From contig JAKQCX010000035.1 of assembly GCA_029558905.1 (NCBI GenBank), forward strand, positions 186,001 to 250,000: a DNA stretch of 64,000 bases, read 5' to 3'. Below the pieces are notes generated by a model. The model made no database searches. It was not told the origin of the DNA and saw only the letters and a program-made list of their open reading frames with translations. Positions 57,415 to 64,000 of this stretch are shown here, piece after piece. This stretch comes from Pseudomonadota bacterium. GTDB taxonomy: Bacteria; Pseudomonadota; Gammaproteobacteria; Burkholderiales; Thiobacillaceae. A program made the translations under genes and the position numbers. Numbering within the stretch: position 1 is the stretch's first letter; every line of letters begins with the position of its first letter.

Positions 57415-59379
57415 TCAGCCCTGAGGGACCACGGGGCTGTCCGGCTGCTGCAGGGGTTGCACCGGCAGGCCAGTGAGCATGGAAAACTCCTTGACGATAC
57501 CTTCGATGGTCTCGAGCTGGTGACGCAGCTTGGTCATCTCGTTGTTGACGATGGTGCTGCGCTCCTGTAGCGAGCCCAGGTTGGCGTGCACCTTGTTGAG
57601 GTTTTCCAGGCGCCGCTCGAGCTGAGCCTTGTGCTCGTGGATGCGGGCCACGATCGGATCCAGCGTGAGGCGCAGCCAGGTTTCCGTCTCGATGTGCACC
57701 TGTTGGAAGACGATGCGGGCCTGGGCCACCAGGGCGATATAGAACTTTTTGATCATGAAGCGCTTCTCCAGCATGATGTTGAGCGGATCGGCGCAAAATT
57801 CTTCGGTGCTCACCAGCAACTCGTCCAGACGTGCGCGGTAGCGGTTCAGGTTGAGCAGGGGTGGGTTGGCCTCCTCCAGACCGTGCACCTCATGAAAACG
57901 CTGGTAGGCGGTATGGAGCAGCTGGGTGATGGCGGCGCATTGCTTGCTGGCGAAGTCGAATTCCGCACCCATGCGCTGGATCAGGGTCTGCATGCCCTTG
58001 ATCAGGCCGGCGGTGGTCCAACTGCCGCTGATGTCGAGCATGGAGGCCTCGATGATCTTCTCCATGCGCGGGTGTTCCAGGTGCGAGAGCAGCTCCTGCC
58101 CCTGTTCGCCGATGATCTTGCGCGTAACGTTGAAGTTGCGCATGGTCACTTCGTAGTTGCGCTTGTCCTCCAGCATCCTCTCACGCAACTGGCCGATGAT
58201 CTGCTGGTTCTTGCCGGACAGGGCCTGCAGGTCACGCAGGCTCTGGTGCGCCGTCATGAGGCGCTGGAAGGCGGTTTCTCTGGCCTGGCTGATGAGGGGG
58301 CCCATCTCGCGGATCACGGATTCGCGCATGATCTTCTCGCGCGACGGGATGATCTCCCGCGCCAGCAAGACCTCCAGGGCCTGGATGCCGGAACGCTTGA
58401 GCAGATCCAGATCGCCGCGCACCTTGGCCACCAGGGCCTTCTGAGCGGAGATGGCCAGCACGCTGGCAGGGGCGATGTTGAGCTGGCTGGCGGTGGCCTC
58501 GATCTGGCGCTGGATGGTGCGGCCGATTTCCTCCGGGGTCTTGAGGTCATCCCAGAGCATGTCGATCTTGTTCAGCACGGCATAGTGCTGGCTGGCGTGC
58601 TTGGAAACCCACTTGTTCCAGATCTCGTAATCGGACTGGGTCACCCCCGTATCCGTGGCCAGCAGGAACAGCAGGGCATGGGCATTGGGAATGGCGGACA
58701 GGGTCAGTTCCGGCTCCGCCCCCATGGCGTTCAGACCCGGTGTGTCCAGAATGGCCAGGCCGGATTCCAGCATGGTGTGCGGGTAGTTGATCATGGCATA
58801 GCGCCAGGCGGGAATCTCCACCCGGTCCTGATCCTTGATCATGTAGGACAGGTTCGGATCGTTCTCGTCCCACAGGCCCAGGGCGCGTGCCTCCACCTTG
58901 AACACCACCTTGGTCTCCGCCAGCTTGCGCATGGCAGTGGTCATGGCGCTGGGGTCGCCCACATCCAGCTTGACGGTGTTCCACTCCACCGGCAGGGCCT
59001 TCAGCGCGGTGATGCTTTCGTCACGGAAACGGGTCTCTATGGGCAGCAGGCGTATATAGGGCTCACTGCCGGGCTCGTAGTAGATCTCCGTGGGACACAT
59101 GGTGGTGCGCCCCGCATCCGAGGGCAGCAGGCGCTGCTTGAAATCGGAGAAGAACAGAGCGTTGATGAGCTCCGTCTTGCCACGGCTGAACTCTGCGACG
59201 AAGGCCAGCATCAGACGGTCCCGCTTCAGGTTCTCGGTCAGGTCAAAGATGCGCAGCAGCAGTTCGGGCTCGAACTGCGTGTAACGCTCGATCCAGTCCT
59301 TGAAGTCACCAATGACCTTGACAAGGCGATCGCGCCGGTTCTTGAACCGGGAAATCCCGCTTTCCAGCCCGAAATTCAT
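57415..59379 (-). CDS. Bacterial dynamin-like GTPase
   Basis: 654 residues from ATG 59379 (MNFGLESGISRFKNRR). GTPase motifs: G1 AEFSRGKTEL (about 63), G3 LDTPGLN and G4 LNKIDM, then a long helical stalk with coiled coil (LERRLENLNKVHANLGSLQERSTIV). Dynamin-like proteins remodel or protect membranes; this beta/gamma-type family is uncharacterised. No obvious transmembrane paddle. It runs toward rng (convergent) and lies downstream of, but not overlapping, no other minus gene for 28 bp. Confidence 0.85.
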   Translation of the reverse strand: MNFGLESGISRFKNRRDRLVKVIGDFKDWIERYTQFEPELLLRIFDLTENLKRDRLMLAFVAEFSRGKTELINALFFSDFKQRLLPSDAGRTTMCPTEIYYEPGSEPYIRLLPIETRFRDESITALKALPVEWNTVKLDVGDPSAMTTAMRKLAETKVVFKVEARALGLWDENDPNLSYMIKDQDRVEIPAWRYAMINYPHTMLESGLAILDTPGLNAMGAEPELTLSAIPNAHALLFLLATDTGVTQSDYEIWNKWVSKHASQHYAVLNKIDMLWDDLKTPEEIGRTIQRQIEATASQLNIAPASVLAISAQKALVAKVRGDLDLLKRSGIQALEVLLAREIIPSREKIMRESVIREMGPLISQARETAFQRLMTAHQSLRDLQALSGKNQQIIGQLRERMLEDKRNYEVTMRNFNVTRKIIGEQGQELLSHLEHPRMEKIIEASMLDISGSWTTAGLIKGMQTLIQRMGAEFDFASKQCAAITQLLHTAYQRFHEVHGLEEANPPLLNLNRYRARLDELLVSTEEFCADPLNIMLEKRFMIKKFYIALVAQARIVFQQVHIETETWLRLTLDPIVARIHEHKAQLERRLENLNKVHANLGSLQERSTIVNNEMTKLRHQLETIEGIVKEFSMLTGLPVQPLQQPDSPVVPQG

Positions 59380-59407
59380 GAATTCTCCCCCACTTCGACC
59401 TGCATCC

Positions 59408-59695
59408 TCACCGCCCCAGCCTGTCCGCGACGGCATCCAGCGGCAAACGGACTGCCAAAACCTTCCTGCGGGACTTCTCGCCGCGCAGGATTCTAACCCC
59501 ACTGCGGGGTACGCCAAGCGTTCTGGCCACGAAATCCAGCAGGGCGGCATTGGCGGCCCCCTCCACCGCCCGGGCGGCGATACGGATCTTGAGAGCGTAG
59601 CCGTACAGGCCGACCACCTCGCACTGCGCAGCCCCGGGCTGTACGTGTACGGTGATGCAGGTGTCCTGCCCCACGGGCCGCAGATAGGAGGTCAC
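59408..59695 (-). CDS. yggU: DUF167 protein YggU
   Basis: 95 residues from GTG 59695, overlapping the yggT stop (GTGA). DUF167 features: ITVHVQPGAAQCEVVGLYG, LKIRIAARAVEGAANAAL and ILRGEKSRRKV. The small alpha/beta protein has no established function but is strongly conserved beside yggT. Confidence 0.93.
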   Translation of the reverse strand: MTSYLRPVGQDTCITVHVQPGAAQCEVVGLYGYALKIRIAARAVEGAANAALLDFVARTLGVPRSGVRILRGEKSRRKVLAVRLPLDAVADRLGR

Positions 59696-60273
59696 CACAC
59701 CAGGCCGTGGGCCAGCCGTTCCAGCCCGGTAACGGGCACGATGAGGCACAACTGGATGACCACGAGGGCGGCGATCGGGCTGATGTCCACGCCACCCACA
59801 GGTGGAATGATTTTCTGGAAGGGGGCCAATACCGGCCGCGCCAGGGCATAGAACACAGGCGCATGGGGCGAGAACGGGTTGACCCAGGACAGCACCGCCT
59901 GCAGGATCACCAGGCCCATGAGCACGTACAGCACCAGGCGCAGGGTGGCGGCCAGTCCCAGGAGCAGGAAACCGGGCAGTACCTGGATACCCGCCGCGCC
60001 GAAGGGGTAGCCCATCAGCCAGCTCACGGCCAGGACGCAGAGCAGTTCCGTCAACAGGAGCGACAGCAGGCTGGACCAGTCCACGCCGAGGAAACCCGGA
60101 ATCGCCCGACGCAGGGGACGCACCGCAAAGTCGGTCACCTTTCCCACGAAGCGCGCGAAGGGATTGTGGTAGGGCACCCGGGTCCACTGCATCCAGAAGC
60201 GCAGAAAAAAGGCGCAGCCCAGCAGGTCCAGTCCGGTACGCACGAGGAACTGCAGGGCTTCGAGCAGCATCAT
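59692..60273 (-). CDS. yggT: YggT family membrane protein
   Basis: 193 residues with two YGGT repeats, each a pair of transmembrane helices and a WMQW/PFARFVGKVTDFAVRPLRR or NPFSPHAPVFYALARPVLAPF segment. Family members are linked to osmotic or cation homeostasis and to division in different bacteria. ATG 60273 overlaps the proC stop (ATGA). Confidence 0.93.
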   Translation of the reverse strand: MMLLEALQFLVRTGLDLLGCAFFLRFWMQWTRVPYHNPFARFVGKVTDFAVRPLRRAIPGFLGVDWSSLLSLLLTELLCVLAVSWLMGYPFGAAGIQVLPGFLLLGLAATLRLVLYVLMGLVILQAVLSWVNPFSPHAPVFYALARPVLAPFQKIIPPVGGVDISPIAALVVIQLCLIVPVTGLERLAHGLVW

Positions 60274-61079
60274 GCCTGCCCGAAATGGTCGCCCATTTCC
60301 TGGGCCCGGATCGCAGCGGACCGGGCGGCGCGCACGATGGCGGCACGCACACCGGCATCCTCCAGGGCCTGGATACCCTGCTCCGTGGTCCCTCCCCTGG
60401 AGGTGACCCGCGCGCGCAATTCGTTGGGTGGGGCGCCATCCTTCGTGGCAAGGCTCGAAGCCCCCAGAAAGGTCCGCAGGGCCAGATGGCGCGCGGTTTC
60501 CCCGCTCAGGCCCAGCTCCCGACCCGCCTGTTCCAGGGCCTCGATGAAATAGAAGACGTAGGCGGGGCCGCTGCCGGAAATGGCGGTCACCGCGTCGATC
60601 TGGGCCTCGTCCTCCACCCACACCACGCTGCCCACTGCCGTCATGACGTGGTGGGCCATATCCCGCTGCGCCGTGCTGACCCCGGACTGGGCGTACAGGC
60701 CCGTGACGCCCTCACCCACCAGGGCAGGAATATTGGGCATGGCCCGCGCCACGGCGGCATGACCGCCGAGCCAGCGGCTGATGTCCGGACTGCGTATCCC
60801 GGCCGCCACGGAAAGCACCAGTTGCCTGGCCTGCAAGGCAGGCAGGGAGGCAAGCACGTCTTTCAACTGCTGCGGTTTCACCGCCAGGACGATCACGTCC
60901 GCTCCGGCAGCCGTCGCCGCGTGTTCCTCCGCCGCGACACCGAACTCGTGTGACAACCAGGCCCGTCGTTCGGCCAGGGGCTCGACCACGGCGATGGCGC
61001 TGGGCCGGTAACCCTGGTGCAGCAGACCGCCGATGATGGCGGCCGCCATGTTGCCGCCGCCGATGAATCCCAGTTTCAT
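60270..61079 (-). CDS. proC: Pyrroline-5-carboxylate reductase
   Basis: Last step of proline synthesis, NAD(P)H-dependent. 269 residues: GFIGGGNMAAAIIGGL Rossmann motif, VLAVKPQQL, ARAMPNIPALVGEG and the signature VTSRGGTTEQGIQALE. It overlaps yggT and is 11 bp after yggS, the standard yggS-proC-yggT-yggU order. Confidence 0.97.
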   Translation of the reverse strand: MKLGFIGGGNMAAAIIGGLLHQGYRPSAIAVVEPLAERRAWLSHEFGVAAEEHAATAAGADVIVLAVKPQQLKDVLASLPALQARQLVLSVAAGIRSPDISRWLGGHAAVARAMPNIPALVGEGVTGLYAQSGVSTAQRDMAHHVMTAVGSVVWVEDEAQIDAVTAISGSGPAYVFYFIEALEQAGRELGLSGETARHLALRTFLGASSLATKDGAPPNELRARVTSRGGTTEQGIQALEDAGVRAAIVRAARSAAIRAQEMGDHFGQA

Positions 61080-61089
61080 GTACGTTCTT

Positions 61090-61794
61090 TCATTTACGTT
61101 CCTTATTGGTTTGCTTGCGTGCACCGAAGATGGCGCTGCCCACGCGCACCAGGGTGGAGCCCGCCGCGACGGCCACTTCCAGGTCATCGGACATGCCCAT
61201 GGAAAGCGTGTCCAGGTCGAAGCCCGCCAGCCTCGCCTGCTGCAGCAGGTCGGCCAGAGCCTGGAAACGGGCCTGCAGCACGGTGGCATCCCGGGAAGGC
61301 TCCGGAATGGCCATGAAGCCGCGCAGGCGCAGACGGGGCTGCGCGGCCACCATTTGCGCCAGGGCCAGGGCCTCTCCCAGCGGCACACCGTGCTTGCTGG
61401 TCTCGCCGCTGACGTTGACCTGGATGCAGACGTTCAGGGCAGGCAGGTGGGGCGGGCGCTGTCGCGCCAGACGCTGCGCGATTTGCCCACGCTCGACACC
61501 GTGCACCCAGGCGAAACGCTCCGCCACGGGACGGGTCTTGTTGCTTTGCAACGGGCCGATGAAATGCCACTCGATGGCCAGATCCGCCAGTTCGTCCATC
61601 TTGTCCAGGGCTTCCTGGACATAGCTCTCGCCGAAGCGGCGCTGTCCGGCCGCCCAGGCCTCGCGTACGGCTGCCGCCGGAAAGGTCTTGCTGACCGCCA
61701 GGAGTGTCGCACAGGAAGGGGGCCTGCCAGCCTGTCTGCACGCCTCGTCGAGACGCTTTTCACATGCTTGCACGGCGATGGCGATTGCGCCCAT
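61090..61794 (-). CDS. yggS: PLP homeostasis protein YggS (YBL036C family)
   Basis: PLP-binding alanine-racemase-like barrel that controls vitamin B6 and amino-acid pools, not an enzyme in most tests. 234 residues: LLAVSKTFPAAAVREA holds the PLP Lys, then GESYVQEAL, WHFIGPLQSNK, VNVSGETSKHG and LSMGMSDDLEVAVAAGST. It is divergent from pilT with only 46 bp between. Confidence 0.96.
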   Translation of the reverse strand: MGAIAIAVQACEKRLDEACRQAGRPPSCATLLAVSKTFPAAAVREAWAAGQRRFGESYVQEALDKMDELADLAIEWHFIGPLQSNKTRPVAERFAWVHGVERGQIAQRLARQRPPHLPALNVCIQVNVSGETSKHGVPLGEALALAQMVAAQPRLRLRGFMAIPEPSRDATVLQARFQALADLLQQARLAGFDLDTLSMGMSDDLEVAVAAGSTLVRVGSAIFGARKQTNKERK

Positions 61795-61840
61795 AATGGG
61801 CCGAACTCCCTAGGAAAATCACCCAAATCAGGGAATTATA

Positions 61841-62878
61841 ATGGATATTTCCGAGCTTCTTGCGTTCTCGGTCAAGAACAAGGCATCCGATCTGCACCTC
61901 TCCGCTGGCCTGCCACCCATGATTCGGGTACACGGCGATATCCGTCGCATAAACGTCCCGGCCCTGTCCAACCAGGAAGTGCGCGCCATGGTGTACGACA
62001 TCATGAGCGACGCCCAGCGCAAGAGCTATGAAGAGTTCCTCGAGGTGGACTTTTCCTTTGAGCTGCGCGACGTGGCACGCTTCCGGGTCAACGCCTTCAA
62101 CCAGGAACGCGGTGCCGGCGCGGTGTTCCGTACCATTCCCAGCGTGGTGCTGACCCTGGAAGAACTGGAAGCGCCGAGGATATTCAAGGACATCTCCGAG
62201 AACCCCCGTGGCCTGGTGATCGTCACCGGGCCCACCGGCTCGGGCAAGTCCACCACCCTGGCGGCCATGGTGGATTACGTCAATGAAAACAAGTACAGCC
62301 ACATCCTCACCATCGAGGATCCCATCGAATTCGTGCACAAGAGCAAGAAGTGCCTGATCAACCAGCGCGAAGTGGGCCCACACACCCATGGCTTTGCCCA
62401 GGCCCTGCGCTCCGCCCTGCGGGAAGACCCGGACGTGATCCTGGTGGGCGAGATGCGCGACTTGGAGACCATCCGCCTGGCCCTGACCGCGGCGGAGACC
62501 GGTCACCTGGTGTTCGGCACCCTGCACACCTCTTCGGCGGCCAAGACCATTGACCGCGTGGTGGACGTATTCCCGGCCGCAGAGAAGGAAATGGTGCGCT
62601 CCATGCTGTCCGAGTCCATCCGCGCGGTCATTTCCCAGACCCTGCTGAAACGCAAGGACGGCAGTGGCCGGGTGGCGGCCCACGAGATCATGATCGGCAC
62701 CCCGGCCATTCGCAACCTGATCCGGGAAAACAAGATCGCCCAGATGTACTCGTCCATCCAGACCGGCCAGAGTCTTGGCATGCAGACCCTGGACCAGGGT
62801 CTGACCGACCTGGTGCGACGCAATCTCATCGCCAGCCAGGAAGCCCGGGCTGTGGCCGTGAACAAAGACATGTTCTGA
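61841..62878 (+). CDS. pilT: Type IV pilus retraction ATPase PilT
   Basis: Hexameric retraction motor for twitching motility and DNA uptake. 345 residues: N-terminal PAS-like part (SDLHLSAGLPPMIRVHG), Walker A GPTGSGKSTT, Asp box ILTIEDPIEFVH, Walker B VILVGEMRDLETI, His box ETGHLVFGTLHT and the C-terminal AIRNLIRE (AIRNLIRE motif needed for retraction). The divergent gene is yggS; pilU follows after 12 bp. Confidence 0.98.
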   Translation: MDISELLAFSVKNKASDLHLSAGLPPMIRVHGDIRRINVPALSNQEVRAMVYDIMSDAQRKSYEEFLEVDFSFELRDVARFRVNAFNQERGAGAVFRTIPSVVLTLEELEAPRIFKDISENPRGLVIVTGPTGSGKSTTLAAMVDYVNENKYSHILTIEDPIEFVHKSKKCLINQREVGPHTHGFAQALRSALREDPDVILVGEMRDLETIRLALTAAETGHLVFGTLHTSSAAKTIDRVVDVFPAAEKEMVRSMLSESIRAVISQTLLKRKDGSGRVAAHEIMIGTPAIRNLIRENKIAQMYSSIQTGQSLGMQTLDQGLTDLVRRNLIASQEARAVAVNKDMF

Positions 62879-62890
62879 GACGGGAGTGCC

Positions 62891-64000
62891 ATGAATACCC
62901 TGGCGAATGTGCATGAATGGCTGCGCTTCATGGTGGTGCGCAAGGCATCGGACCTGTTTCTCACCGCCGGCTTTCCGCCCGCCATCAAGTTGAACGGCAA
63001 GATCACGCCCATCGCCAATCAGACCCTGACCCCCACGGATACGGGCCTGCTGGCCAAAATCCTCATGAATGAATCCCAGCAGCGGGAGTTCGAGGCCCAT
63101 CACGAATGCAACTTCGCCATCCAGGCGAGCGACATCGGCCGTTTCCGGGTCAACGTCTTCCAGCAGCAGGGCCGCATTGGCGTGGTGCTGCGCCACATCC
63201 TCACCCAGATTCCCAGACTCGAGGATCTGAACCTGCCTCCCAATCTGCAGAACATCACCATGATGCCGCGCGGACTGGTCATCGTCTGCGGTGCCACTGG
63301 CTCCGGCAAGTCCACCACCCTGGCGGCCATGGTGGGTTACCGCAACCAGAACGCCCAGGAGCATATCGTCTCGGTGGAAGATCCCATCGAGTACGTGCAC
63401 ACGCATGGCAAGTGCATCATCACACAGCGGGAAGTCGGCGTGGATACGGAGACATGGGAAGCCGCCCTGAAGAACACCCTGCGCCAGGCACCGGACGTGA
63501 TCATGATCGGCGAGATCCGCGACCAGGAGACCATGCAGTACGCCATGGCCTATGCGGAGACGGGTCACCTGTGTGTATCCACCATTCACGCCAACAACGC
63601 CAACCAGACCCTGGATCGCATCCTCAGCTTTTTCCCCAAGGAGCGGCGCGAACAATTGCTGCTGGACCTGTCCCTCAACCTGCGCGCCATCGTCTCCCAA
63701 CGTCTGCTGCCGCGCGTGGATGGCAAGGGCCGCATCCCGGCGGTGGAAATCATGCTCAACTCGCCCCTGATCGCGGACCTGATCCTGCAGGGACGCATGG
63801 ACGAGATCAAGGACATCATGGGGCGTTCCCGGGACCTGGGCATGCAGACCTTCGATCAGGCGCTGTTCGACCTGTATACCCGTGGCGCGGTCACCGCCGA
63901 GGATGCCCTGCGCTTCGCGGATTCCTTCAACGACCTGCGCCTGCGCATCAAGCTGCACGTCAAGAGCGAACGGGGAGAAGCCCCACACACCGGCACGGAA
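62891..64000 (+). CDS. pilU: Type IV pilus retraction ATPase PilU, 3' end outside window
   Basis: PilT paralogue that assists retraction. 370 codons are seen and the frame is open at the edge; family proteins are about 380 residues. Motifs: SDLFLTAGFPPAIKLNGK, Walker A GATGSGKSTT, VSVEDPIEYVHTHG, VIMIGEIRDQET, ETGHLCVSTIHA. It starts 12 bp after pilT, probably in the same operon. Confidence 0.97.
   Translation, partial: MNTLANVHEWLRFMVVRKASDLFLTAGFPPAIKLNGKITPIANQTLTPTDTGLLAKILMNESQQREFEAHHECNFAIQASDIGRFRVNVFQQQGRIGVVLRHILTQIPRLEDLNLPPNLQNITMMPRGLVIVCGATGSGKSTTLAAMVGYRNQNAQEHIVSVEDPIEYVHTHGKCIITQREVGVDTETWEAALKNTLRQAPDVIMIGEIRDQETMQYAMAYAETGHLCVSTIHANNANQTLDRILSFFPKERREQLLLDLSLNLRAIVSQRLLPRVDGKGRIPAVEIMLNSPLIADLILQGRMDEIKDIMGRSRDLGMQTFDQALFDLYTRGAVTAEDALRFADSFNDLRLRIKLHVKSERGEAPHTGTE

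Noticed and set aside
61837-61842. TATAAT directly over the pilT start codon
   Set aside because: A promoter here would start inside pilT; it overlaps the ATG and has no matching role, so it is treated as coincidence.

Overview
The window is a high-GC, gene-dense chromosomal segment of a Gram-negative proteobacterium, most likely a betaproteobacterium. The gene orders that point there are kdsD beside a Kef-type antiporter; rpoE-rseA-mucB-rseC-mucD-lepA-lepB-DUF4845-rnc-era-recO-pdxJ; a sigma factor-DUF3619-like-DUF3106-RDD cassette; rplU-rpmA-obgE-proB; aroB-dgt; and rlmH-maf-rng. LPS transport, type IV pilus motors and an exosortase A (XrtA) polysaccharide locus all fit a didermic bacterium. 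No plasmid, phage or CRISPR signature is visible. The species cannot be fixed from the window alone.

Layout. 1-5.0 kb: kdsD (cut by the left edge), a cation:proton antiporter, a tiny pilin-like ORF and an orphan membrane histidine kinase. 5.0-15.1 kb (minus strand): one long, tightly packed cluster running from rpoE and its regulators (rseA, mucB, rseC, mucD) through lepA, lepB, DUF4845, rnc, era and recO to pdxJ. A strong hairpin plus T-run separates the stress half from lepA. 15.3-20.7 kb: nadB, pepA and the LPS exporter permeases lptF and lptG. 20.8-22.6 kb (minus): a four-gene, translationally coupled sigma-factor cassette. 22.6-25.5 kb: rplU-rpmA, a terminator, then obgE-proB. 25.5-31.1 kb (minus): cardiolipin synthase, an EEP-family nuclease or phosphatase, a lipoprotein, a START-like protein, a dGTPase-like protein and aroB.

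31.3-53.1 kb (plus) is the most distinctive region. About 22 kb, all on one strand, starts with exosortase A fused to an EpsI-like domain. It continues with UDP-GlcNAc 2-epimerase, an XrtA-type amidotransferase, seven glycosyltransferase or glycosyltransferase-containing genes, a PaaK-like adenylate-forming enzyme, an alpha/alpha-toroid protein, a formyltransferase, an O-glycosylation ligase/Wzy-like protein, a Wzm/Wzt-type ABC exporter, a methyltransferase-GT2 fusion and an acyltransferase. Together these could make, formyl- and acyl-decorate, export and ligate a surface glycan to sorted proteins. The locus lies between aroB and a tRNA-Glu/tRNA-Ala pair. It contains a palindromic MITE/REP-like repeat, lower-GC stretches and gene debris near its right end, all of which suggest an exchangeable island.

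53.7-64 kb: a SenB-like (TIGR04348-type) glycosyltransferase coupled to rlmH, then maf and rng. A convergent dynamin-like GTPase follows, then yggU-yggT-proC-yggS (minus), and divergent pilT and pilU, with pilU cut by the right edge.
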